Of a stretch of DNA of 64,000 nucleotides, positions 49,016 to 58,087 are shown in pieces. The notes beneath the pieces are model-generated. The model made no database searches. It was not told the origin of the DNA and saw only the letters and a list, made by a program, of their open reading frames with translations. Source of the DNA: JABDBE01 sp049585795 (lineage in GTDB: Bacteria > Acidobacteriota > Terriglobia > Terriglobales > Acidobacteriaceae); the NCBI GenBank assembly GCA_049585795.1, contig JBAVAQ010000007.1, positions 248,001-312,000 of the forward strand, in the 5' to 3' direction. The position numbers and the translations under genes are program-made. The first letter of the stretch is position 1. Each line of letters begins with the position of its first letter.

Positions 49016-50158
49016 ATGTCCACTGTGACTGCGGCGCACGTTCCCAAAGGCTTGGATGGAATAGTCGCCACCACCTCCGGCATCTGTTTTATCGATGGCG
49101 ACCGGGGCGTTCTGGCCTACCGTGGCATCGATGTTCACGAACTGGCCGACCATTCCACTTTCGAGGAGACCTGTTTTCTTCTCTGGTCCGGCCGGCTGCC
49201 TACGCAGAATGAACTCAAGGAAATCCGTGATCGCCTCGCCGAGGAGCGCAAGCTCGACCCCGCCATCATCAATTTGTTGCGCTCGGCGCCTCAGCACGTC
49301 GTGCCCATGGACGTGTTGCGCACCGCCGTATCCGCGCTGGCATTCTACGACGCAGATGAGAGAAACAACGACCACGACGCCAACGTCCGCAAGTCCATTC
49401 GTCTGACCTCCCAGATTCCAATGATCGTGGCCGCCTACGATCGTATTCGGAAAGGGAAGCCCGTCGTGGAGCCCGACCGCTCGCTTTCCCACGCCGCGAA
49501 TTTTCTTCTCATGCTCAATGGCGCCAAGCCTTCAGCGACTGCGGAGCGCGCTCTCGACATCGCACTCATCCTGCACGCCGACCACGAGCTTAACGCGTCG
49601 ACCTTCGCCGCGCGCGTTACTGCGGCTACTCTTTCGGATATGCACTCCAGCGTCGTCTCCGCCATCGGTTGTCTGAAAGGCCCACTGCACGGCGGAGCCA
49701 ACGAGGCCGTTTTTCATATCCTGGAAGCCATCAACAGTTCGGGATCCGATCCGGTGGAATACATCAAAGGAATGCTGGCTCAGAAAAAAAAGGTCCCTGG
49801 ATTCGGTCACCGCGTCTACCACACCGAAGACCCGCGAGCCACGCACCTGCGAAAGATGTCGGAAGATCTGGGAAAATCCAGCGGCCAAGCCAAGTGGTTC
49901 GAATGGTCCCACGCCATCGAACTCTTTGTGAAGGCTGACAAAAAGCTCAACGCCAACGTCGACTTCTATTCCGCTTCCACCTACCACACCCTCGGAATCG
50001 ACGTTGACTTGTTCACCCCCGTGTTCGCCGTATCCCGAATCAGCGGATGGACTGCCCACGTAATCGAGCAACTCGACGACAACCGCCTCATCCGCCCCCG
50101 TGCCGACTATATCGGCCCGCCCTACCCCCAACACTGGGTGCCCTTCGAAAAGCGGTAA
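49016..50158 (+). CDS. gltA: Citrate synthase
   Basis: Citrate synthase condenses acetyl-CoA and oxaloacetate at the TCA entry point. Catalytic and binding motifs are readable: LILHADHELNASTFAARVTAAT, LKGPLHGGANEAV, the active-site VPGFGHRVY and DFYSASTYHTLGID. The length is 380 aa, like the short bacterial citrate or methylcitrate synthases, so a 2-methylcitrate activity is possible. The start is ATG 49016, five bases after GAGGAAG. It is transcribed alone; the propeller gene on the other strand ends two bases after its stop. Confidence 0.95.
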   Translation: MSTVTAAHVPKGLDGIVATTSGICFIDGDRGVLAYRGIDVHELADHSTFEETCFLLWSGRLPTQNELKEIRDRLAEERKLDPAIINLLRSAPQHVVPMDVLRTAVSALAFYDADERNNDHDANVRKSIRLTSQIPMIVAAYDRIRKGKPVVEPDRSLSHAANFLLMLNGAKPSATAERALDIALILHADHELNASTFAARVTAATLSDMHSSVVSAIGCLKGPLHGGANEAVFHILEAINSSGSDPVEYIKGMLAQKKKVPGFGHRVYHTEDPRATHLRKMSEDLGKSSGQAKWFEWSHAIELFVKADKKLNANVDFYSASTYHTLGIDVDLFTPVFAVSRISGWTAHVIEQLDDNRLIRPRADYIGPPYPQHWVPFEKR

Positions 50159-50159
50159 C

Positions 50160-51302
50160 CTACCTCTTGGGCAGAACAATAATGTTCAATGGCTGCATTA
50201 TCGTGTACGGCGAACCCGGTGCCTCGCTGACGCTCGTCGGCGTTACCGTGAACACGAACAGCTTCCCGGAAGTTCTGCTGATCGCATACAGGTGATTGTC
50301 GTTGTCCCAGAAGAACTGATCGATCTCGTCCTTCATCAGCAGCCGGGTATAGTGCGTGATCGGATTGCTCCCGTTAAAATGGAACACCTGCAATCCCAAC
50401 GTTCCTCCCACCGCCAGAAGTTTTCCGGAAGGAGCCATGTCCATATCGAGAACGTTCTTCACCGCAACCGCGGGCATGTTCGCAGAGGTGCTCCTTGTGG
50501 TCAGCTTCCCCGATCTGTCAGCCGTATAGATCGCAAGCTGCGCCGGACCATCCGGCTGCCACGAATTTGCGTTGATCGGCTGCAGCGAAATGGCCAAATG
50601 ATTGGTCGGATCAGCCGCCGCCAGGTAAGGACAATAGAACAATCCCTTTTTCGCCGCCGGAATCGCAGGATTGATGTTCAGTTCCCTGAGCGTCCCATCA
50701 CCACTCCGCTGGAATCCAAAAATGTCTACATCAAAGTGATAGCAATACGATCCGTAGGCGTAAACATTATTCCCAACGAAACTGAGCGCCTCCCAGAATT
50801 GCGTGGTCGCCGCGCGCGTCATCCCGAGATAATCCAACTGTCCGCTAGGTTTATCAATATCGAAGAATTGGTAGGTGTTGTTGGCGCCGTCGTTGCCGTA
50901 AATATCCTCGTCGTAAAGTGTCGCGCCCGTATGGTCGAGGAATAGTGCGCCCGGGCCACCTGCAACGGGATGGTTGAATTGCTGCGCGTTGATCGAGGCG
51001 ACCTCGGTGAGCGCGCCATCGGACGCAATCGAAAACGAGTAGATCTCAATCCCGTCCGTGCCAAACAGATACTTTCCGTTCACCGCCATATTTTGCACGT
51101 CCGCTGGGAAAGGCGAACCTGTCACCCGCGTGAGCTTACCGTTCGAAGCCGCGGTGAAGGCGTTGATCTCGTAATTGTTCCCGCCGACAGCACTGGATAC
51201 ATAAACGAACGCGACCGGCGAACTCCAGGGTGTGACTTGGGCAAATGCGACTGCTGTGCCCAACGTCGCCACTAAGCAAACGAATTTGATGTACCGCGTC
51301 AT
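50160..51302 (-). CDS. Secreted lactonase-family beta-propeller protein
   Basis: About 380 aa from ATG 51302. Signal peptide YIKFVCLVATLGTAVAFA; then repeated beta-propeller blades with YVSSAVGGNNYEINAFTA, SPFPADVQNMAVNGKYLFGTDG, LFLDHTGATLYDEDIYGNDG and VFHFNGSNPITHYTR. This is the cycloisomerase/lactonase-type (YVTN-like) propeller common in Acidobacteriota secretomes. Catalytic residues of true lactonases are not evident, so it may be a binding protein. Its 3' end lies two bases from gltA, so the two genes converge tightly. Confidence 0.75.
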   Translation of the reverse strand: MTRYIKFVCLVATLGTAVAFAQVTPWSSPVAFVYVSSAVGGNNYEINAFTAASNGKLTRVTGSPFPADVQNMAVNGKYLFGTDGIEIYSFSIASDGALTEVASINAQQFNHPVAGGPGALFLDHTGATLYDEDIYGNDGANNTYQFFDIDKPSGQLDYLGMTRAATTQFWEALSFVGNNVYAYGSYCYHFDVDIFGFQRSGDGTLRELNINPAIPAAKKGLFYCPYLAAADPTNHLAISLQPINANSWQPDGPAQLAIYTADRSGKLTTRSTSANMPAVAVKNVLDMDMAPSGKLLAVGGTLGLQVFHFNGSNPITHYTRLLMKDEIDQFFWDNDNHLYAISRTSGKLFVFTVTPTSVSEAPGSPYTIMQPLNIIVLPKR

Positions 51303-51526
51303 GTTTATGCTTTCGCCTTGCTCTTTCACTTCCTAAACGGCGCGTCGACAAAAGTGAAAGTAGCGCGAAATCAGATGCCGGCAGAGGATCGTGGGTTGGC
51401 CTTTCCAACCAAAGGCGAGGAATCGGAAAAGTCATCGCTCATGCGCAAAAGCACTACGGGCGGCGCTTTCAGCCGCACGAGCACAACGGTGGAGGCGTGG
51501 GCGGACGAAATCGAACTGCCAATTGC

Positions 51527-51889
51527 CTACTGCGGAGCAACGTTGAAATCCACGGTATTCGAATTCATCCCACCGGTGCGAACGTAGACGGGAATCTGTC
51601 CCCAAAACATGAGGTCGCTCGCCGTAACCGCGACCATAATTTGTTGTGCAGTAATGAAGGTCGTGAATTGCGGGTTGCCGTTCCAGAACACGACGGCGTC
51701 CGTGCCGAAATTCTCGCCGTTGATCGTCATCGTGAAGGGCACGCTGTTGATTGGCACAGTGTTCGGCGCCAATTCGGTGATCGAGGGCGGCGAGAACACG
51801 GTGGCGACGGTCCGCGGATCATGATTTCCCGGGTCCGTGCCGCATCCGAGGGTAATCAGGCCTAGAAGGAGAAAACCGAAGTACCGCAT
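51527..51889 (-). CDS. IPT/TIG-domain lipoprotein
   Basis: A 120-aa lipoprotein. MRYFGFLLLGLITLGCG ends in a lipobox with the acylated cysteine of LGCG. The rest is one IPT/TIG immunoglobulin-like domain (SPPSITELAPNTVPINSVPF, TMTINGENFGTDAVVFWNGN). An open frame reaches to 52234, but ATG 51889 follows AGGAGGTGG, an ideal ribosome site, and is the start. Such single-domain lipoproteins are abundant in Acidobacteriota and are probably surface adhesion or scaffold proteins. It diverges from the cysteine desulfurase gene. Confidence 0.85.
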   Translation of the reverse strand: MRYFGFLLLGLITLGCGTDPGNHDPRTVATVFSPPSITELAPNTVPINSVPFTMTINGENFGTDAVVFWNGNPQFTTFITAQQIMVAVTASDLMFWGQIPVYVRTGGMNSNTVDFNVAPQ

Positions 51890-52138
51890 AACCACCTCCT
51901 GCGTAGATTTAGGAAGAGTGCGACCAGCAGGAGAAAGCAGACTCGCAAAAGTCTGGCTCCGCGGACCAGACCTGTCAAGATGAAAGAGTTTGCAACGGAG
52001 GCAAGATTTTGCACGTGTGGAAGGGGAGCCCTCGCCCGCGTCCTGAACCGCTCCCAATGAGTTGACCTGAACCCTGTTGATTAGGCGTGATCGAGAGCCC
52101 CCACGCCAAACCATCCGCGCTGCGGAGTAGAATAGAGA

Positions 52139-53314
52139 ATGAGCACCATGCGCCGAGTCTATCTCGACAATAACGCGACCACCCCGGTGCTGCCCGAGGT
52201 TTTTGAGGCCATGCGGCCTTACTTCGCGGAGCACTTCGGCAACGCGTCATCGATCCACCATCATGGACAGGAGACGCGGGCCGCGGTCGAGCGGGCGCGG
52301 GAATCGGTAGCAGCGCTGCTCGGTTGCCGGGCTGCGGAAATCGTCTTCACCAGCGGCGGCACCGAGGGCGATAACCTCGCCATCTCGGGCGTGGCCCACC
52401 CCGGCAGCCACGTAATCAGTTCGACCATTGAACATCACGCGGTGCTGAACTCCTGCAAGCACCTCGAAGCCATGGGATGTGAAGTCACCTATGTTCCCGT
52501 CGATGGCCGCGGCCTGGTCGATCCCAATGACGTGCGCCGCGAACTGCGCCCCAATACCAAGCTCATCACCATCATGATGGCGAATAACGAAACGGGCGTC
52601 CTGCAACCGGTCGAGGAAATTGGCAAAATCGCCGCCGAAGCGGATGTCTATTTCCACACCGACGCGGTGCAAGCGGCAGGGAAGGTGCCGATCGAAGTAA
52701 AGCGCCTCGGCTGCGATCTGCTTTCGATCTCCGGCCACAAGCTGCACGCCCCGCAAGGAGTGGGCGCGCTCTACGTCGGGAAGGGAACCATCCTTCAACC
52801 TATGTTTTACGGCGGAAGCCACGAGCGATCTCGGCGGGCAGGCACAGAGAATGTCCCCGGAATTATCGGCCTTGGCAAAGCGGCAGAACTCGCGAGGGAA
52901 GCGATAGAGCGAGGCGACCTCGCGCAGATGTCGGCAATGCGTGATCGCATCGAGCAGACAATTCTTTCTGAAGTAGAAGTTACCGGCATAAACGGAGAAG
53001 GTGCTCCCCGCGTCCCCAACACCACGAACATCCATTTCGACTATATCGAGGGCGAAGCGTTGGTGATCGCGCTAGATCTGAAAGGTCTGGCAGTTTCGAC
53101 GGGAGCCGCGTGCTCGTCAGGCGCAATCGAACCGTCCCACGTCCTTACCGCGATGGGTCTGCCGCCAGAAATAGCCCGAGCCAGTCTCCGCTTTAGCCTG
53201 GGCAAACAGAACACTGAAGACGACGTTCAATTCGCGCTCGGCCTCGTGCCGCAAACCGTAGCCAGGCTGCGAGAGCTGTCGCCGGTTTACAATAGAACAG
53301 CAGTCAGCTCCTAG
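52139..53314 (+). CDS. Cysteine desulfurase, NifS/IscS type
   Basis: A 391-aa PLP enzyme that takes sulfur from cysteine. The PLP lysine is K201 in SISGHKLHAP and the active cysteine C325 in GAACSSGAIEP. Other marks are VYLDNNATTPVLPEVFEAM, GNASSIHHHG and FTSGGTEGDN. mnmA follows 78 bases downstream, so the desulfurase most likely feeds the tRNA 2-thiouridine pathway. It could also serve iron-sulfur assembly with the NifU-like protein encoded at 33809. The last codons and stop lie in a family C repeat. Start ATG 52139; ATG 52148 is an alternative. Confidence 0.93.
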   Translation: MSTMRRVYLDNNATTPVLPEVFEAMRPYFAEHFGNASSIHHHGQETRAAVERARESVAALLGCRAAEIVFTSGGTEGDNLAISGVAHPGSHVISSTIEHHAVLNSCKHLEAMGCEVTYVPVDGRGLVDPNDVRRELRPNTKLITIMMANNETGVLQPVEEIGKIAAEADVYFHTDAVQAAGKVPIEVKRLGCDLLSISGHKLHAPQGVGALYVGKGTILQPMFYGGSHERSRRAGTENVPGIIGLGKAAELAREAIERGDLAQMSAMRDRIEQTILSEVEVTGINGEGAPRVPNTTNIHFDYIEGEALVIALDLKGLAVSTGAACSSGAIEPSHVLTAMGLPPEIARASLRFSLGKQNTEDDVQFALGLVPQTVARLRELSPVYNRTAVSS

Positions 53315-53383
53315 CTCTCAGTCAATCTTCTAAAGCAAGAGTCTCCAGCTGAACGCTGACGGCTGAGAGCTGACAGCCACCGT
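53308..53383. repeat. Family C repeat spanning a gene end
   Basis: CAGCTCCTAGCTCTCAGTC at 53307-53325 and CTGACGGCTGAGAGCTGACAG at 53357-53377 belong to family C. The first overlaps the stop codon of the cysteine desulfurase gene. Confidence 0.65.
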
Positions 53384-53392
53384 CAAAACCTG

Positions 53393-54505
53393 ATGACTGA
53401 ATCTAAGACCATCGCCGTAGCCATGTCAGGCGGAGTCGACTCCTCGACCGTCGCGGCCATGCTGCGCGCCGACGGACATAACGTCATCGGCCTGACCATG
53501 CAGCTCTGGAATCAGCGCCGTCTCGCCGCACACGCCGGAATGCCCGAAGCAGTGCACGGGCGTTGCTGCTCGCTCGATGATGTATACGACGCGCGCCGTG
53601 TCGCTGAGACGCTCGGCATTCCTTATTACGTGGTCAATCACGAAGAGCGTTTCGAGCGCGATGTAGTGCGGCCCTTCGTCGAGGAATATTTGTCGGGACG
53701 CACGCCCATCCCGTGCAGCCTTTGCAACAACCATTTGAAGTTTGATCAGCTGTTGATTGTGGCTCAGCAAATTGGCGCCGATGCTCTAGCCACAGGGCAT
53801 TACGCGCGAGTGGAATTTGACGAGAACCGCGGCCGCTGGCTGCTCAAGCGTCCCGCAGATTCGTCGAAGGATCAAACTTATTTTCTATTTGGCCTGAACC
53901 AGGATCAGCTCAGCCGCACTCTGTTTCCGCTTGGCGAAATGACCAAGCCGCAGGTTCGCGACCTGGCGCGCCATCACGGACTGGCTCTCGCCGCCAAGCC
54001 CGATTCGCAGGAAATCTGTTTCGTCCCCGGAGGCGACTACAAAAAGTTTCTCGACGCCTATTTGGCCGAGCAGGGCGAGTCTCTGCCTGACACCGCTGGC
54101 GAACTCGTGACCACCGACGGACAAGTTATCGGCGAACATGACGGCATCCACAACTTCACCGTTGGCCAGCGCAAGGGCTTGGGCGTGGCCACCGGCTCGC
54201 CGCTCTACGTTATTCAGATCAAGGGCGACCAGCATCAAGTCGTGGTCGGCAATCAAGAGGATTTGTATTCGCGAACCTTGCGCGCCCGCCGGGTGAACTT
54301 GGTATCAGTCGACGAGCTGCGCGAGCCGATGCGGGTTCGGGTCAAGATCCGGCATCGTCACGAAGGCGCGCCCGCCGTGTTAGAAAAGTCAGGCGACGAC
54401 GAAGTCCTCGTGACCTTCGATGAGCCCCAGCGCGCGATTACGCCAGGCCAAGCTGCCGTGTTCTACGACGGCAATGTGGTTGTCGGCGGCGGCTGGATCG
54501 TCTGA
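53393..54505 (+). CDS. mnmA: tRNA 2-thiouridine(34) synthase
   Basis: MnmA thiolates U34 of glutamine, lysine and glutamate tRNAs. The ATP PP-loop VAMSGGVDSSTVAAML is at the start. The catalytic cysteines are C111 (in PCSLCNN) and C209 (in QEICFVPGGDY). Length (370 aa) is normal, and HNFTVGQRKGLGVA and the C-terminal beta domain are intact. It pairs with the upstream cysteine desulfurase, which supplies the sulfur. The start ATG 53393 is preceded by repeat-derived DNA with no strong ribosome site. Confidence 0.96.
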   Translation: MTESKTIAVAMSGGVDSSTVAAMLRADGHNVIGLTMQLWNQRRLAAHAGMPEAVHGRCCSLDDVYDARRVAETLGIPYYVVNHEERFERDVVRPFVEEYLSGRTPIPCSLCNNHLKFDQLLIVAQQIGADALATGHYARVEFDENRGRWLLKRPADSSKDQTYFLFGLNQDQLSRTLFPLGEMTKPQVRDLARHHGLALAAKPDSQEICFVPGGDYKKFLDAYLAEQGESLPDTAGELVTTDGQVIGEHDGIHNFTVGQRKGLGVATGSPLYVIQIKGDQHQVVVGNQEDLYSRTLRARRVNLVSVDELREPMRVRVKIRHRHEGAPAVLEKSGDDEVLVTFDEPQRAITPGQAAVFYDGNVVVGGGWIV

Positions 54506-54644
54506 AATCTCAATTCCCGGTCTGCAGCGAAGCGAAATCCAAAGGACCCCATGCGCGGGCAAAAATTTCTTGCTCCCAAAGGAAACCTTTGTCCAGCCGC
54601 GCGCTTCGGACTTATACAGAAACGACAGAAAAGGAAGATGACCT

Positions 54645-55370
54645 ATGAAAGGGCTTCTCGGTTTCGCATTAGTTTCAGTCTTGTTGCCGATCACCGCGCT
54701 CGCTCAAAACCAGGCCCAACCAAATGGTGGAGCGCAAAACACAGCCTTGCATTTTTCACCCGGCACCGTGATTCGGGTCGAACTGGCAAAGACGATCGAT
54801 GCCAAGAAGGCCAAAGTCGGCGACGAAGTCATCGCCAAGACCATGGACGATTTCCTCTCCGACAAGCACGAGATGCTGGCGTCCAAGGGATCGCAAGTCT
54901 TGGGTCGTGTGGTTGAAGTCTCGCCGCATGAAGGGAAGTCGGCGTCTACTCTGGGGATTGCCTTCGACAAAATGCTTTTGAAGAATGAGACCGATGTGCC
55001 ATTCAAAGCGTCCATTCAAGCCATCGGCGCACCCGAGTCCAACTCCGTAGCCTTCAACGAGCCTATGGGCGGATCCAACGGAGCAGGCGGAATGCCCTCG
55101 ATGGAGTCGCCTGGCCGTGGGGTTTACGGTGGAAACACACCGAACCCGGGCGGCGCCACGCCGGGAAACGCGAGCCCCATAGGAACCGTCCCAAACACAA
55201 CCTCAGGGACCGCCGCCAATGGCCGGCTGACGCCAAACGCCCAGGGCGTAGTGGGAATATCCGGCTTATCGCTCAGCACCGGAGCCGCGCAGGATTCGCT
55301 GCTCACTTCCCCCAAGCACAATGTGAAGCTGGATAGCGGCACGCAAATGATTCTCCGCGTCATCCCATAA
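54645..55370 (+). CDS. Secreted protein with glycine/asparagine-rich segment
   Basis: A 241-aa exported protein (signal LLGFALVSVLLPITALA). The first domain (residues about 30-120) reads LHFSPGTVIRVELAKTIDAKKAKVGDEV, MLASKGSQVLGRVVEVSP, a beta-rich pattern common in acidobacterial secreted proteins. A glycine/asparagine/proline-rich linker (about 140-200) follows and the end holds a hydrophobic-alternating strand LKLDSGTQMILRVIP-like. It resembles TrbI/VirB10-type C-terminal beta barrels in its opening, but the match is too weak to claim. The terminator at 55407 ends the unit. Confidence 0.7.
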   Translation: MKGLLGFALVSVLLPITALAQNQAQPNGGAQNTALHFSPGTVIRVELAKTIDAKKAKVGDEVIAKTMDDFLSDKHEMLASKGSQVLGRVVEVSPHEGKSASTLGIAFDKMLLKNETDVPFKASIQAIGAPESNSVAFNEPMGGSNGAGGMPSMESPGRGVYGGNTPNPGGATPGNASPIGTVPNTTSGTAANGRLTPNAQGVVGISGLSLSTGAAQDSLLTSPKHNVKLDSGTQMILRVIP

Positions 55371-55406
55371 GAGTGGCCCATGCCTGAAGGCATCGCGGCC
55401 GAACAA

Positions 55407-55440
55407 AAAGGCAGCGCGCCAGCGCTGCCTTTCAGTTTTT
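55407..55440 (+). terminator. Rho-independent terminator, bidirectional
   Basis: An 11-bp stem (AAAGGCAGCGC with GCGCTGCCTTT, 4-base loop) followed by TTCAGTTTTT. It lies between convergent genes and would act for both. Confidence 0.92.
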
Positions 55441-55452
55441 CATGTTCCCACA

Positions 55453-55956
55453 CTAAATAAACATTTCGTCCTGCGGCACCGGAACTCCGTTACGCTGCCG
55501 CCGCCTCGATCCAATCAGGAATTCCACGCCGCAGGTGATTCCCTGAACCAGCCCCGAAAGCTGTCGAACCGGCGAGACCACCGTTTTATGCACTAAATCC
55601 GTCGTGCTCTCCACTCGATCCAAGGTGCGATTCAACAATTCGTCGGCGCGAATTACCTGCAACCGGGTGCGGTCGATAGCGTCGCTCACCGTGGCATCCA
55701 GTCGCTCCATTTGGGCGCGAACCATGGTGCTCGACTCGCTGACATTGGTGACCAGAGTCTCCAGGTGCGGACGAAACTGCACCAGCATGGCATGCATGAT
55801 CTCCGCCGCGGGCAGAACTTTGTTTTTCACCTCAGAGGACAGCGTCTCCACTCGCACCGCAGTTTGGCGCACGGCCAAATACATGGCCACCAGAATTCCG
55901 GCCTGGATCACCACAGCCGCCGCGGTCACGGCGATGAAAATCGGTAGATAGTCCAT
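55453..55956 (-). CDS. Single-pass membrane protein with coiled coil (DUF948-like)
   Basis: A 167-aa protein with one N-terminal membrane helix (LPIFIAVTAAAVVIQAGILVAMYLAV) followed by a long helical coiled-coil region (about residues 35-135), rich in V, E, D and L with heptad spacing. DUF948-type proteins share this design. The C-terminal stretch has GVEFLIGSRRRQRNG and may contact the envelope or DNA. The YtxH-type gene upstream on the same strand (40 bases away) suggests cotranscription. Function unknown; probably envelope stress or cell-shape related, by comparison only. Confidence 0.75.
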   Translation of the reverse strand: MDYLPIFIAVTAAAVVIQAGILVAMYLAVRQTAVRVETLSSEVKNKVLPAAEIMHAMLVQFRPHLETLVTNVSESSTMVRAQMERLDATVSDAIDRTRLQVIRADELLNRTLDRVESTTDLVHKTVVSPVRQLSGLVQGITCGVEFLIGSRRRQRNGVPVPQDEMFI

Positions 55957-55996
55957 AAGCGTTCCTCCGCTTCACCACGCTGCGGAGCTTCATCCA

Positions 55997-56305
55997 TCAG
56001 GGATTCTGCGCGCCGCTGCCTTCCGCAGCCGTGGCTTCCTGGTAGGCCTGCCTTCCCGCTTCATAGGCGGACCGGAACTGCTCCTTCTGCTGACTCAAAA
56101 CTTCACGGCCGCGATCGGCCCAACTGGAGGCTTGCTCCCGCGCCTGCCGGGCGCGACCACGAACGAACTCCCGGCTGTCCTCAGCTCGCGCGCGCAGTGC
56201 CTGCCGGGTTTCGTCGCCCGAGCGCGGAGCATAGAGCACGCCAGCCGCGGCGCCGATACCCAACCCTGCCAGGAACCAAAGTAAACTATTGTTGTTGTCC
56301 GACAT
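55997..56305 (-). CDS. YtxH-domain protein
   Basis: A 102-aa protein with the YtxH pattern: one short N-terminal helix (LLWFLAGLGIGAAAGVLYAPRSG) and then a hydrophilic, arginine-rich helix (ETRQALRARAEDSREFVRGR, AREQASSWADRGREVL). YtxH proteins are stress-associated small membrane proteins of unknown role. It starts at ATG 56305 and is followed by the coiled-coil gene on the same strand. Confidence 0.85.
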   Translation of the reverse strand: MSDNNNSLLWFLAGLGIGAAAGVLYAPRSGDETRQALRARAEDSREFVRGRARQAREQASSWADRGREVLSQQKEQFRSAYEAGRQAYQEATAAEGSGAQNP

Positions 56306-56436
56306 CGATGAAACCTCCCACTCTGAAACTACTAATCGGATGGTAGCACCCGCTATTGCGAATTACAATTCGAGGGAGCTAGTAGACTCCGGGAAATCGA
56401 GTCTTCCCCCAACTAAGGGCGTTGTCAAGAATTGCG

Positions 56437-56988
56437 CTACTGCCCGGCAGGATATTGACGGAACATCTTTACGATGGCCTTCTCTATTGTTTCAAGCGAC
56501 TTTTCCTGCTGTTGCGGATCAAGATTGGCTTTCGCTACGCCGCGCCACCTGAGCTTTTTCGCAGCGCGTTCCACGATGTCGATTACCAGCGTTCCCTGGT
56601 CGATGAATACAGCCGCGCTGCCGTGCCCAATCGCGCCTGGGTTTCCTTCATCCCACCACGGACCATCCAGACCCGGCATCGCGTAAACATTAACATCGTA
56701 GGAAACGTTCATCGCGCCATCGAGTCCGCCGTAAGCGTTAACTAACAGGTCTGGGTTGCCAGTCGCCTTGGTCAAGCCCTTGGACTGGAGTTGAACATCG
56801 ACCGCGCCCATGATATCGAGGGCCACAAACGGGTAAGCATGGGCCCCCTGTTTCATCCACGAGTAGGTTTTGAACCCTGAAAAGTTCTGCTTCTTGTTGT
56901 ACTCGACCCTGATCTTCTGCGCCTGAACACTGGGCACACAGATCAGAAATACGAGCCATAGCCACGCCGATGCACGGTTGCGTTTCAT
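56437..56988 (-). CDS. DUF4136-family secreted protein
   Basis: A 183-aa exported protein from ATG 56988 (signal AWLWLVFLICVPSVQA). It follows the DUF4136 pattern, beginning with VEYNKKQNFSGFKTYSWMKQ, then VDVQLQSKGLTKATGNPDLLVNAYG and ending with TLVIDIVERAAKKLRWRGVA. Members are often lipoproteins near the outer membrane; here the lipobox cysteine is not obvious (CVPS lies inside the signal). The longer frame to 57018 is not used. It stands alone on the minus strand. Confidence 0.85.
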   Translation of the reverse strand: MKRNRASAWLWLVFLICVPSVQAQKIRVEYNKKQNFSGFKTYSWMKQGAHAYPFVALDIMGAVDVQLQSKGLTKATGNPDLLVNAYGGLDGAMNVSYDVNVYAMPGLDGPWWDEGNPGAIGHGSAAVFIDQGTLVIDIVERAAKKLRWRGVAKANLDPQQQEKSLETIEKAIVKMFRQYPAGQ

Positions 56989-57154
56989 GTTAAACACAGT
57001 TTTCTTTCTTGAGCTCAAAGAGGCCCCATTGTACGCCCAGATGTCTCACGCCCCTACTTGCCAAATCCGGATCGACCGGCATTTCGTTTACCGTTTCCCA
57101 ACGCACTTGTGGAGTTTCCAACGAAGCGAGACAATATCCGTTTGCGGCTGAGGA

Positions 57155-57604
57155 ATGCGCATGTCCCAGAAGTATCGCCAACACGGCTATCAAGACCGCG
57201 ACCGAGACCGAGGCACGGATACAGATAAAGACCGGCAAAAGCCGTCCAGCGAAAAGCCGGTCAAGAAGGAAACCTTCGGACCGCGCGCTCTGCAAATGCC
57301 CGGAACCCACACCGTTTCCCGCTGCGCGCAATGCGGCACTTTGCTGGCTTCGATCTCCGAACCGGTTGGGCAATGTCCCAAGTGCGGCTTCGAACTCCAC
57401 TCCTGCCGCCAGTGTACGTATTTCGATACTTCCAGCCGCTTCGAATGCACCCAGCCCATCCCCGAGCGAATCCCGCGCAAGGACGAGCGCAATCAATGCA
57501 CGTTCTTCTCCATGCGCGTTCGGGTGGAAAAAGAGACCTCTACGCCGAGTTCAGCCCGTCCCATGGATGCGCGCACGGCCTTCGAGAATCTCTTCAAGAA
57601 GTAG
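57155..57604 (+). CDS. Zinc-ribbon protein, acidobacterial hypothetical
   Basis: A 149-aa soluble protein. The first 40 residues are highly charged (QDRDRDRGTDTDKDRQ). The middle holds a multi-cysteine zinc-ribbon: CAQCGTLLASI, CPKCGFELHSCRQCTYFD and CTQPIPER, with a further cysteine in QCTFF. No DNA-binding or enzymatic motif is evident. It could be a metal or nucleic-acid binding protein. Two ATGs (57155 and 57161) are close; either may be used. I do not recognise a named family. Confidence 0.72.
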   Translation: MRMSQKYRQHGYQDRDRDRGTDTDKDRQKPSSEKPVKKETFGPRALQMPGTHTVSRCAQCGTLLASISEPVGQCPKCGFELHSCRQCTYFDTSSRFECTQPIPERIPRKDERNQCTFFSMRVRVEKETSTPSSARPMDARTAFENLFKK

Positions 57605-57611
57605 CCGCTGA

Positions 57612-57658
57612 TCGCTTTTTGCGGCTGAATAGTTCCGGCCTTCGCAAAAAGTGCGATA
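57612..57658. repeat. Imperfect hairpin after the zinc-ribbon gene
   Basis: ATCGCTTTTTGCGG and CCTTCGCAAAAAGTGCGAT pair with a short bulge across a 12-base loop. It may be a terminator, but no T run follows. Confidence 0.4.
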
Positions 57659-57825
57659 GGCCGGCCCGCCCGTCCTAACGAGTTTCGAAAGTCGCCCATC
57701 GACAGTTGGTGATAAATCTAATGACAACACTTATGCTCCCTTTGGATACCGTCTGGGACGGAGAAGGTTTTGTACAGATTCAAATCTGGCAACGACGGTA
57801 GTCGTGTAGCCGTAGGTTTCGTTAA

Positions 57826-58066
57826 ACGCGGGTCGATCGCGCCGGGCACAAGCATAGGCTCGGCATCCAGCCGGGAGCGACGGAAAATGCCGCTGCGGTC
57901 GAGGACTTACTGCAGCAGTTAGTGGCGCGCGGCGTGAACTCGCAAGCGAAACAGTGGTTTGTGATCGACGGCGTAAAACCCTTGCGGGGCAACCATCTGC
58001 GAAGTCTTTAGCCGGCAACATCCGGGGTTGCCGCAATCACAAGATTCGCAAAATGGCTGCCCGAAG
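57826..58066 (+). pseudogene. IS256 (Mutator)-type transposase remnant
   Basis: A 61-codon frame (57826-58011) reads DRAGHKHRLGIQPGATENAA, DLLQQLVARGV and WFVIDGVKPLR. This matches the IS256 core pattern of GEKHVLGLWEGATENA and VIDGSKALR, and includes a catalytic-type aspartate. After the stop, other frames read a HPG segment and CRNHKIRKM near 58020-58060, matching the next conserved RCxNHK segment, so a frameshift follows. The first and last thirds of the transposase are absent. No terminal repeats were found, so the boundaries are approximate. It is dead. Confidence 0.72.
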
Positions 58067-58087
58067 GAGCGCTGCGGGCCTAAAAGA

